Source: Deinococcus radiotolerans
GTDB lineage: Bacteria > Deinococcota > Deinococci > Deinococcales > Deinococcaceae
NCBI RefSeq assembly: GCF_014647435.1
Contig: NZ_BMPE01000001.1
Location: 1,138,382-1,202,381, forward strand
DNA length: 64,000 nt
Direction of reading: 5' to 3'
A model generated the notes under the pieces. That model was not told the DNA's origin. It ran no database searches and saw nothing but the letters and a program-made list of their open reading frames with translations. This document shows, one piece after another, positions 21,742 through 32,952 of this stretch. Position 1 is the first letter of the stretch. Each line of letters begins with the position of its first letter. The position numbers were made by a program, and so were the translations under genes.

Positions 21742-22239
21742 TCAGGTGGACGGTCCGGCCAGCGGTCCCGCCGGAGCGTCCGGCACGCCCGGCGCAGCCC
21801 AGGCGGTCACAGGCTGACCGGCGCGCACCAGCAGCACGGGCGCGGCCGCGTGATGCGCGACGCCCTCGGCCACGCTGCCCAGCAGCGCCCGCCCCAGACC
21901 ACTGCGCCCGTGCGTGCCCATCACGACCAGATCCGGCTTCAGGGCCTCCACGGTGTCCAGAATGGCGCGAATGATGTGCCGCCCCCGCGCGGACTCCACG
22001 CGCACCGCCGCCCCCGGCAGCCGCCCCGTGAGGTCTGCTTCGGTCGCGTGGAGACGCGCCTCCTCGTCAGGCCCGCTGACAGGCGGAACGTACGCGAATT
22101 CCGAGGCCAGCATGATGTCGTCCGGAACGACGCTCAGCACTGTCAGCTGTGCGTGCAGGGCGTCCGCCAGGGCCCGCGCGTGCGGGAGAGCCAGGTGACC
22201 GAGTTCGCTGCCGTCCGTCGTGACCAGGATGTGTGTCAT
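21742..22239 (-). CDS. Universal stress protein (UspA family)
   Basis: 165 residues from ATG 22239, single Usp domain. It opens ILVTTDGSELGHLALPHA and ends with the ATP-binding signature GTHGRSGLGRALLGSVAEGV followed by PVLLVRAG. The nucleotide motif is intact, so it should bind ATP. A Pro/Ala-rich tail of about 25 residues follows. Unlike many neighbours it has a conventional ribosome site (AGGAGG, 9 nt before the ATG), so its mRNA carries a leader. It is divergent from the DUF4157 gene. Confidence 0.93.
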   Translation of the reverse strand: MTHILVTTDGSELGHLALPHARALADALHAQLTVLSVVPDDIMLASEFAYVPPVSGPDEEARLHATEADLTGRLPGAAVRVESARGRHIIRAILDTVEALKPDLVVMGTHGRSGLGRALLGSVAEGVAHHAAAPVLLVRAGQPVTAWAAPGVPDAPAGPLAGPST

Positions 22240-22339
22240 GGCGTGAATCCTCCTGACCTCACCTTGCGCGCCCAGCATTACCGACCCGTTACCACACCCG
22301 GGCCGGTCAAAAAATCTGACCCGCCGATCAGTTCCAGGC

Positions 22340-22345
22340 TACGCT
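22340..22345 (+). promoter_or_regulatory. Leaderless -10 for the DUF4157-deaminase gene
   Basis: TACGCT, 7 nt before the ATG at 22353. It shows the toxin gene is wired into host-type transcription. Confidence 0.7.
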
Positions 22346-22352
22346 GAACCTC

Positions 22353-25300
22353 ATGAGCGCTCCCCTCACGATCCGGCGCAGCGTGAAGGACCACCCTGCC
22401 CGCGTCCCCTCCCCAGCCGCTCCACCCGCCCCCACGTTCACCCGTTCTTCTGCCGCGCCGGTGCAGCGGTTCCTGAGCCGCCCGACGCGCGTGCAGGGTC
22501 AGGTCGCCCAGCCCGTCCTGCGCGCCCTAGCGCTTCAGCGGCAGGAGGAGACCCGCCTCTCGGGCGCCCGCGAGGTCGTGCAGCAACAGGTCGCGGCCCT
22601 GGGTCATGTGCCACCCGTCCAGCGGCTGATCCAGCCTCCAGTGCCCGACAAACCCGTCACCCCCACCGACTGGGTCACCGTGATGCGGGCTCGAGCCCAG
22701 GGGGTCGAAGGTCAGCGCCTTGACGCCCGCACCTTCGGTGAGTTCCAGGCCCTCCAACGGCAGGTGGCCCAGTCCCTCAGTCACGGCTTCCGCGCGGACC
22801 GGGGTAAGGCCGCTGCCCGGTACGCCACGTACGGCGAGCACCTCGCCACGCTGCAACGCCACGCGCTGAGCGCCCCGGTGTCCCGCGTGGTCCTGGGCCT
22901 GGTCCCCCCGGCCGAGCGTCTCCCTCTTCAGCGGGCGACGGATGAGGCGCTGCAACGCCAGATGGCGCAGGAGCAGGCCGCCCTGAACTTCGACACCCAC
23001 ACGGCCCTGCAACGTCAACTGGCCGAATTGGATGCCGAGGCGACCCAGCCCGTGTTGCAACGAATTCAGGCCAGAAGAGGTGCAGGCAGTCCCCTCCCCG
23101 AGGCCATTCAGCGGCACTTGGAGCAGGGATTGAACCACGACCTGAGCCGCGTGCGGATTCACGACGACGCGGAAGCGGACAAACTGGCGAAGGGCGTGAA
23201 TGCGCTGGCGTTCACGACGGGGACGGACATCTTCTTCCAGGCGGGGCGGTTCAACCCAAACACGCAGACTGGCCTGGAGTTGCTGGCGCACGAGGTGACG
23301 CACACCGTGCAGCAGAGCCAGGGCCGCGTGGGGAAAGGCATTGACCCCGACGCCAGCCTCGAAACCGAAGCCAGAGCCATGGGTGCCAGGCTCGCGCAGG
23401 TCATGCCCAGCCCGAAGAGTCTCTTTCCCACCAGTCCGCATGCCCCTGGCGTGTACAGCCAGGGTGCGGCACTGCGCCGCGCGCAGACCGGGGCGGTGCA
23501 GCGCGTGGCCCTCAAGCCGCTGTATGACCTGCACCCGCAGGCGGTGCAGCGCTGGGGCAATCCCTTCAGCTGGGCGGCCGACAAGGTCAAGGACGGCGTG
23601 AGCGCCATCGCGGACAAGGGCAAGGAACTGATCGCCGGGGCCCTGACCGCCCTGCCGGGGTACCGCGAGCTGTGCATGGCGTTCGGGAAGGATCTCGTCA
23701 CCGGCCAGGCCATGAGGGTCAATCCCGACAGCATCCTGGACGCGCTGAGCGGCTGGGTGCCCGGCCCACTGAAGGACATCCTGAAAGCCCTCAAGGAAAC
23801 CCAGGCCATTCCCAAGGCGTGGACGTGGTTCAAGGGGGAACTGGGCAAGCTCGACCTGGGCGGCGCGCTGGGCGAGGTTGCCTCCGCGATCGGCAAGGCG
23901 GACCTGGGGGCAGCCAAGACGGCCGTGACCCAGCGGATCAGCGGCCTGAGGAGCCTCATCACAGGCAGCGCCCGCAAGATTGCCGACATTGGCCTGACGG
24001 CCCTGGCCGCCGGACTCGGCCCGGTCGGGCAGCAGGTCGTGGCGCAGCTGCGCCAGGGGGGCGACCTGATCCTGCAGGTGCTGAAAAACCCCGCTGGGTT
24101 CGCCCGGAACCTCCTGGGGGCCCTCAAGGGCGGCTTCTCCCGCTTTGCCGGGAACGCCCCGAAGCACCTCCAGAACGGCCTGGGCCAGTGGCTGACCGGG
24201 GCCAGTGGCGTCACCTTTCCCGCCAGACTGGACCTTCAGGGCGTGTTCCTGACCGCGCTGAGCGTCATGGGCCTCACGTATCAGGCCCTGCGCGGGCGCC
24301 TCGTGCGGGCCATGGGGCCGAACGGCGAACGGCAGGTCAGCGCCGCCGAGGGCACCCTCGATACCCTCAAGACCATCCGCACTGGCCTGCACAAGGCAGA
24401 CGAACTGAAAACCAATCAGGCGCCCATCAGTACCGAGGTCGTCAGCGGCCTGAAAACTGAAGTGACGAAGAGTGTCGTCACGGCGGGCATCACGAAGGTG
24501 GCCAGCATGCTCATTCCCGGCGGGGGCTTCGTGCAGGCGCTGCTGGGCGCATTCCGCAGCGTGCAGTTCGTCGTGCAGCAGGGCCAGCAGATCATGGGTG
24601 TCGTCACCAGCGCCATTCAGAGCGTCAGCGCCATCGCCGCCGGGAACCTCGGCGCGGCCATCAGTGGCGTCGAGACCACCCTGGCGCGCAGCATTCCCGT
24701 CGCGCTGGGCTTCCTGACCAAGGTGCTGGGCCTGGGCAGCATCGGCACGAAGATCAAGGCCGTCATCGGCAAAGTCCGGGGAAAACTCGACGCCCTGCTG
24801 GACCGGGCCGTGGCGCGGATCAAAGGCCTGATCTCGAAACTGAGCCGGAAGAACACCCCAGGGCAGAAACCCGGGACAGGTGAGGACTCATCCCGGAGCG
24901 TGGCCGTGAAAGCCAGGGTCCGGACTCACCTTGCGGCCACGTTGCGTGGCCCAGCCACCCCCGCCGTCATTCGCAACGCCCTTGAACACACCATGAATCA
25001 GTTCAGACCCCAGGGCCTGAATGCCCTCCGGACGCGGAAAGCAGGCCAAGGGAGGTACGGGATCGAGGCGAGCGCGTCGCCATACGAGAATGTCGGGCTG
25101 ACCGACACGAACATCATGTTCGACGCGGATGATCTGGAACTCATGACCCTGCGCCGGGGCGTGGCGCTGCGCGCGTCCATCAACGGCATCGAGGTTCAGA
25201 CAGCCAACACGCCCGGCAAGAAGGGTGAGCTCCCCAAGCACGCCGAGGAGAATTTCGTGATCAATGCCCAGCGGATTCTGCAACGGTTCGCGGGACAGAC

Positions 25301-25673
25301 ACCCGAGGTGATTGTCCAGCTGTCCAGCAGCCCCTGCGGTGACCCGGGCTGCGACGCCGACCTTCAGAAAAAACTGCATAACTGCGCCTCAACGCTGATC
25401 GAGTTCGCTCAGCGCCATCAGGTCAAGCTGCGGGTGCAGGTGCTGGGCATCTACTCGCCGAAGGTGAAGGGCGGCAAAGCCCTCTCACGCGACGGACTGC
25501 GCCGCATGCTGGATCACGGCATCCGTGTGGAGACGTGGTCGCCCGATCAGGCACTCGCGCAGCTGGAAGCCTCCGCTGGCCCGCTGGAACCCGGAGTGCG
25601 GCAGTCCATCAGCTCGAAATTGCGGAATATCATCAAGGAACTCGAGGCTCTTTCCGGACTCAACCTGAGGTAA
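22353..25673 (+). CDS. DUF4157 polymorphic toxin with C-terminal deaminase-like domain
   Basis: 1106 residues. The N-terminal 240 residues are Gln-rich with repeated LQRQ-type units (ALALQRQ, FQALQRQ, EALQRQM, TALQRQL). A DUF4157 domain follows at about 245-325: LPEAIQRHLEQGL, RIHDDAEADKLA, and the metallopeptidase-like HEVTH at 313-317. DUF4157 is known from effectors of extracellular contractile injection systems. Residues 390-850 are helical and hydrophobic. The C-terminal 200 residues hold a deaminase-type zinc site: HAE at 963-965 and PCGDPGC with Cys995 and Cys1000, each after a strand. The Cys spacing is four instead of the usual two. No signal peptide is seen, and no injection-system gene lies in the window. 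The deaminase assignment is by motif only; the substrate (nucleic acid or nucleotide) is unknown. Confidence 0.82.
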   Translation: MSAPLTIRRSVKDHPARVPSPAAPPAPTFTRSSAAPVQRFLSRPTRVQGQVAQPVLRALALQRQEETRLSGAREVVQQQVAALGHVPPVQRLIQPPVPDKPVTPTDWVTVMRARAQGVEGQRLDARTFGEFQALQRQVAQSLSHGFRADRGKAAARYATYGEHLATLQRHALSAPVSRVVLGLVPPAERLPLQRATDEALQRQMAQEQAALNFDTHTALQRQLAELDAEATQPVLQRIQARRGAGSPLPEAIQRHLEQGLNHDLSRVRIHDDAEADKLAKGVNALAFTTGTDIFFQAGRFNPNTQTGLELLAHEVTHTVQQSQGRVGKGIDPDASLETEARAMGARLAQVMPSPKSLFPTSPHAPGVYSQGAALRRAQTGAVQRVALKPLYDLHPQAVQRWGNPFSWAADKVKDGVSAIADKGKELIAGALTALPGYRELCMAFGKDLVTGQAMRVNPDSILDALSGWVPGPLKDILKALKETQAIPKAWTWFKGELGKLDLGGALGEVASAIGKADLGAAKTAVTQRISGLRSLITGSARKIADIGLTALAAGLGPVGQQVVAQLRQGGDLILQVLKNPAGFARNLLGALKGGFSRFAGNAPKHLQNGLGQWLTGASGVTFPARLDLQGVFLTALSVMGLTYQALRGRLVRAMGPNGERQVSAAEGTLDTLKTIRTGLHKADELKTNQAPISTEVVSGLKTEVTKSVVTAGITKVASMLIPGGGFVQALLGAFRSVQFVVQQGQQIMGVVTSAIQSVSAIAAGNLGAAISGVETTLARSIPVALGFLTKVLGLGSIGTKIKAVIGKVRGKLDALLDRAVARIKGLISKLSRKNTPGQKPGTGEDSSRSVAVKARVRTHLAATLRGPATPAVIRNALEHTMNQFRPQGLNALRTRKAGQGRYGIEASASPYENVGLTDTNIMFDADDLELMTLRRGVALRASINGIEVQTANTPGKKGELPKHAEENFVINAQRILQRFAGQTPEVIVQLSSSPCGDPGCDADLQKKLHNCASTLIEFAQRHQVKLRVQVLGIYSPKVKGGKALSRDGLRRMLDHGIRVETWSPDQALAQLEASAGPLEPGVRQSISSKLRNIIKELEALSGLNLR

Positions 25674-25675
25674 AC

Positions 25676-26134
25676 GTGGACAAAGCAAGCATGAGCGAAA
25701 GCCAGCTTCAGCAGAGGCAGACGCTGGCACAAGACCTGTCAGCGCAGGGCTGGCAACTCAAGAATGAGGACGCGTTCAACCATGACCTGTGGCTCAGCGC
25801 GGAACTGACGGCCCGGAAGCGGATTCCCGAGAGCATCATGGAACTCAACTACAGCTTCGAGAACAGCTATGTCGGGTTCACCGTGGCAAAATTCGACGAA
25901 GGCCGGGCCGAGTACATCATCTATTTCGATGACTGGGACACGTCGCACGAGATTGTTCAGGACATACTCAGGCACTCAGAGCGGATGACGGTCGCCCGGG
26001 CCGCCCAGTGGTCCGTCGAACTTGTCAGCAAACATCCTGGGAACGTGTTCTTCTTCACCGGATCGGACAGCATCGAACTCACGGAGGCGAACGCCCTGGA
26101 TGTGTTCGAGCGTTTCAATCTCGAAGTGGGTTGA
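25676..26134 (+). CDS. Probable immunity protein for the deaminase toxin
   Basis: 152 residues, acidic, no membrane segment, no family recognised. It begins 2 nt after the toxin's stop at a GTG preceded by GAGGT; an ATG at 25691 (MSESQLQQ) is the alternative but is far from that site. Tryptophan-rich segments (DLWLSAEL, YFDDWDTSHEIVQDI, AAQWSVELVSK) and an overall alpha/beta pattern resemble SUKH- or Imm-type immunity proteins in general style only. G+C is visibly lower than in the toxin core, as is common for immunity genes replaced by recombination. The role is inferred from position. Confidence 0.7.
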   Translation: MDKASMSESQLQQRQTLAQDLSAQGWQLKNEDAFNHDLWLSAELTARKRIPESIMELNYSFENSYVGFTVAKFDEGRAEYIIYFDDWDTSHEIVQDILRHSERMTVARAAQWSVELVSKHPGNVFFFTGSDSIELTEANALDVFERFNLEVG

Positions 26135-26569
26135 CCGGCCCAGGATCACGCAGCACTCCGCCTAAGCGGCTCTGCACGCGGCCTTCCGGAGCAGTTCTCC
26201 GAGGTGCAGCTTCAGGCAAGGAATGACCTGATGCCTCCATCCGAGGCTTCGCAGTTGTGACCGCGAACTGGACGGCCGTGGTCGCCACGGGTGACCGGAA
26301 GCTGCGCTGCATTCCCGACGCTGCAGGCCACACAGACCTGACCCTGCGCCGCATCTGGCAACACGGCAAGGTCCTGATGGCAGGCCTCCGACGTGGTCGC
26401 GTTCCGTTGCGCCTTCTTCCCCTGGGGGACTCGCAGAGCCGCGAAGCAGTGGAGTGACAAGGTGGAAGGCTGAGGGAACCACCGGGCGACTCCGCATGAC
26501 GAGGAATCACTCGAATCTCGTATCAGTCCATGGTCAAGGCAGAGCGGCGAGGAGAAGCGCGCCCCGCGC
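26135..26569. other. Gene-free stretch behind the toxin-immunity pair
   Basis: About 435 nt with no frame I can support. Open frames of 60-130 codons on both strands have neither good starts nor a coding-like third-position bias. No inverted repeats typical of an insertion sequence were seen. Position and slightly lower G+C suggest a decayed remnant, perhaps a former extra toxin tip or immunity cassette, but no homology is visible. Confidence 0.4.
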
Positions 26570-26575
26570 TAGTCT
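26570..26575 (+). promoter_or_regulatory. Leaderless -10 for the YmdB-like gene
   Basis: TAGTCT, 6 nt before the ATG at 26582. Confidence 0.65.
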
Positions 26576-26581
26576 GACCGA

Positions 26582-27376
26582 ATGATCAGGTTGTTGTTTG
26601 TGGGGGATGTGTTCGCCGCGGCGGGGCGGCGGGTGCTGGGGTCGCACCTGCCGTCCCTGCGGTCGAAGTCGGATTTCATCGTGGTGAACATGGAGAACGC
26701 GGCGGGGGGCTTCGGCCTTCACCGCGAGGGCGCGGACGGGGCGCTGAAGGCCGGGGCGCACTGCATGACGCTGGGGAATCACGCGTGGCATCACAAGGAC
26801 GTGTACGTGCTGATGCAGGACGAGGGCACGTACCCGATCGTGCGGCCGCTGAACTACAGCGATCCGGGCACGCCGGGCGTGGGCTGGCGGTCGTTCGACG
26901 TGAAGACCGCGCAGGGCACCGAGCGGCTGACGGTTGTGAACCTGCTGGGCCGGGTGTTCATGGAGGCGGTGGACAACCCGTTCCGGGCGATGGACACGCT
27001 GCTGGAACGCGACGATCTAGGCAGCGTGTTCGTGGATTTCCACGCCGAGGCGACCAGTGAGAAGCAGGGCATGGCGCGGTACCTGGACGGGCGGGTGGCG
27101 GCCGTGATCGGCACGCACACGCACGTGCCCACAGCGGACACGCGGATCCTGCCGGGCGGCACGGCGTTCCAGGCGGACGCGGGCTTCACGGGACCGTTCG
27201 AGTCGATCATCGGCAGTGATCCGCACGGCCCGATCGAGCGCTTCGTGACCGAGCGCCCGCACCGGTACGGCGCGGCGGACGGCCCGGCGGAACTGAACGG
27301 CGTCTTTGTCCAGATAGAGGGGAACCGCGCGGTGGGCGTTGAACGGTACCGTTACGTGGAAGGGCAGGAGAGCTGA
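26582..27376 (+). CDS. YmdB-family metallophosphodiesterase
   Basis: 264 residues. Calcineurin-like metal motifs are in family order: [49 protein letters not shown] and [18 protein letters not shown]. subtilis YmdB hydrolyses 2',3'-cyclic nucleotides and affects biofilm formation and motility; a D. radiodurans member (DR1281) has, from memory, a solved structure. Cytosolic. A 156-nt leader separates it from ppc on the same strand. Confidence 0.92.
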   Translation: MIRLLFVGDVFAAAGRRVLGSHLPSLRSKSDFIVVNMENAAGGFGLHREGADGALKAGAHCMTLGNHAWHHKDVYVLMQDEGTYPIVRPLNYSDPGTPGVGWRSFDVKTAQGTERLTVVNLLGRVFMEAVDNPFRAMDTLLERDDLGSVFVDFHAEATSEKQGMARYLDGRVAAVIGTHTHVPTADTRILPGGTAFQADAGFTGPFESIIGSDPHGPIERFVTERPHRYGAADGPAELNGVFVQIEGNRAVGVERYRYVEGQES

Positions 27377-27420
27377 TCACGGCGCTCCTGACAGTGTCCT
27401 TCCGGAGAGGCGGAACCGGG

Positions 27421-27452
27421 CGGTCTCGCCGCAGTACGCCGCGGCAAGACCG
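27421..27452 (+). terminator. Imperfect hairpin between the YmdB-like gene and ppc
   Basis: CGGTCTCGCCGC (27421-27432) pairs with GCGGCAAGACCG (27441-27452) with one mismatch. It could end the upstream transcript or structure the ppc leader; there is no T tract. Confidence 0.4.
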
Positions 27453-27532
27453 TCAGGGGCGGCGTGGCGGGCAGCCGGGCGGAACGCCACGCGCCCACCG
27501 CGCCGCGCCTCTGACAGCTGAAGGGAGTGAGC

Positions 27533-30028
<2,496 letters not shown>

Positions 30029-30047
30029 TCGCCACTGGCGGGCTGTG

Positions 30048-30069
30048 GGGGAGGGGGCGACCTCTCCCC
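30048..30069 (+). terminator. Hairpin after ppc
   Basis: GGGGAGGGG and CCTCTCCCC pair with one mismatch, 20 nt past the stop, followed by TCTTGCTGT. Confidence 0.45.
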
Positions 30070-30159
30070 TCTTGCTGTGCCACAGCAGCGGCAGGTGCGG
30101 CGCGGTGAGCGGGGCGCCTCGCCTTAACCTCCACCCATCCCCCTCCCCGCTGGAACCGG

Positions 30160-30165
30160 TACCAT
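30160..30165 (+). promoter_or_regulatory. Leaderless -10 for the amylase gene
   Basis: TACCAT, 6 nt before the ATG at 30172. Confidence 0.6.
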
Positions 30166-30171
30166 GTCGTC

Positions 30172-31626
<1,455 letters not shown>

Positions 31627-31638
31627 CCCGGCCACAGA

Positions 31639-31669
31639 GAGGAGGCGGACCTGCACGGCCCGCCCCCTC
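31639..31669. terminator. Terminator hairpin between convergent genes
   Basis: GAGGAGGCGG (31639-31648) pairs with CCGCCCCCTC (31660-31669) with one mismatch, midway between stops at 31626 and 31683. Confidence 0.55.
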
Positions 31670-31682
31670 TCCCCCACGCCCG

Positions 31683-32075
31683 TTACGCCCGCAGAGGCCG
31701 GGGCACCGGCAGGGTGTACGTTGCAAACGGCTTCCACTGCCCGCCCGGATGGTGGCGCGCCAGGGGCTGATCACGGTCATCCACGTACACCATGCGGTAG
31801 CGCACGCGACCCAGTTCCAGCCCCCCGCGCTGCCGCCACAGCACCTGCACGTCCACGTTCGTCGCCGCCGGATCGGTATCACGCGCGGACAGGATGCTGA
31901 ACCCACCCAGGGTGCCAGGGTACGCGCGGCGCACCTGCCGTACGCTGCGCCGCCGCGTGGGAAAGAGGCGCGCGGGCAGCGCCAGGGCCATCGCGTGGTA
32001 CTGCCCGCCCTGCCAGTGCGTCAGGAACGCGCTGAGCGCCTCCTGCGGCGTGGAATTGGTCGGCGTGATGTCCAT
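31683..32075 (-). CDS. Hypothetical protein, possibly NTF2-like
   Basis: 130 residues from ATG 32075 (MDITPTNSTPQEALSAFL). The opening helix (EALSAFLTHWQGGQYHAMAL) and the following curved-sheet pattern (NVDVQVLWRQRGG, GRVRYRMVYVDDRDQPL) fit the NTF2-like cone fold, but no catalytic residues can be assigned. No signal peptide. It converges with the amylase gene. The start is a guess between 32075 and an in-frame codon at 32171. Confidence 0.6.
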   Translation of the reverse strand: MDITPTNSTPQEALSAFLTHWQGGQYHAMALALPARLFPTRRRSVRQVRRAYPGTLGGFSILSARDTDPAATNVDVQVLWRQRGGLELGRVRYRMVYVDDRDQPLARHHPGGQWKPFATYTLPVPRPLRA

Positions 32076-32099
32076 ACCCCAGCATGCCACGCCCCGGCC

Positions 32100-32554
32100 C
32101 TCACGGACCATCGTGCGAATGGCGCAGGTCGCCGGGGGTGAACTCCGGCGAAACCTCCTGCGCTGACGCACTGTCGGTCAGAGTGCAGGGCCAGAACTGA
32201 TTCCAGTTCAGCCGCTGCTGGGCCGGTGTCGACTGACTGTCAGGACCTGTCGCACCAATGTCCGCGCGGTCCAGGTTTCCTCGACGGCCCGTCCCCCTGT
32301 TGGGGGCAGAGGCGTCGCCATGACGCTCAGGCTGGTGCCAGAACAGACGAGGCCTGCACGCGGCACTTCCAGTGTGAGTCGCCGGGTGGTCCGTGCCCCC
32401 AGCCTGATGCACCGCACGCAGAGCGAGAGTGGCCTGACTCTCCTTACAGCGTCAGGGACATCGTTTGAGCTCCCTGTACGGCGCGCGTCCCCTGCTGCGC
32501 CTGCTCGGTGGTGATGTTGCGGAGGGCCGGTGGGGAGAACGCCTGCTTGGTCAC
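32100..32554 (-). pseudogene. Possible decayed gene in a 490-nt gap
   Basis: No intact gene fills 32076-32564, but there are coding traces on the minus strand. A frame from GTG 32554 to TAA 32444 (MTKQAFSPPALRNITTEQAQ, 36 residues in all) has 32 of 37 codons ending in G or C, strongly coding-like. Further along, a different frame gives RRLTLEVPRAGLVCSGTSLS and a third gives LNWNQFWPCTLTDSASA. The pattern suggests one gene broken by a stop and frameshifts. No family is recognised. Confidence 0.35.
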
Positions 32555-32564
32555 GCCATTAGTT

Positions 32565-32906
32565 TCAGGTGTTCAGCACGAACTGCCCCAGGAACAGCAC
32601 CCCGGCGCCGATCAGGGCGGTGAGGATCTGCGCCCAGGGCAGTCCGGGCGCGCGGTAGCCCTCGCCCAGACGGGCGCGCATGCCGCTCTCGATCTGACTC
32701 TGGCCATTCTGCGAGTAGATGATTGCGCCGGCCAGGAAGGTCAGGAGCAGGCCACCCCAGCCCAGCGCGGTGGCGGCGCCCGCGCGGGTCACGCCGCCCG
32801 CCAGAACTGCGCCGATCAGGAGGCACAGCAGGCTGCTCCCCAGACCGGCGCCCAGGCCGAGCAGGAGAATCTGGCCGAGTCGGGCGGCGCGTGTCTGCGT
32901 GGTCAT
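32565..32906 (-). CDS. Small membrane protein, function unknown
   Basis: 113 residues with three hydrophobic segments (LLLGLGAGLGSSLLCLLIGA, LGWGGLLLTFLAGAIIY, ILTALIGAGVLFLGQFV). Between the second and third is a polar loop (SQNGQSQIESGMRARLGEG). No known domain. It lies immediately downstream of smc on the same strand but has its own -10 hexamer, so it may be expressed both ways. Confidence 0.75.
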   Translation of the reverse strand: MTTQTRAARLGQILLLGLGAGLGSSLLCLLIGAVLAGGVTRAGAATALGWGGLLLTFLAGAIIYSQNGQSQIESGMRARLGEGYRAPGLPWAQILTALIGAGVLFLGQFVLNT

Positions 32907-32912
32907 GCGTGG

Positions 32913-32918
32913 ACTCTA
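32913..32918 (-). promoter_or_regulatory. Leaderless -10 for the 113-residue membrane protein
   Basis: TAGAGT on the minus strand, 6 nt before the ATG at 32906. Confidence 0.6.
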
Positions 32919-32952
32919 TGCCCGCCAGAGGTTCCCCTCACACCAATCTGAC

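Noticed and set aside
25535..25675. Longer N-terminus for the immunity gene
   Set aside because: An in-frame start at 25535 lies deep inside the toxin reading frame and the extra residues are the out-of-frame shadow of its C-terminus.
22353..26134. Extracellular contractile injection system
   Set aside because: Only the putative cargo and immunity genes are present. No sheath, tube, baseplate, spike or AAA+ loader gene is within the window.
26257..26457. 66-codon plus-strand frame in the gap after the immunity gene
   Set aside because: No initiation signal, poor third-position bias and overlapping open frames on the other strand; nothing recognisable.
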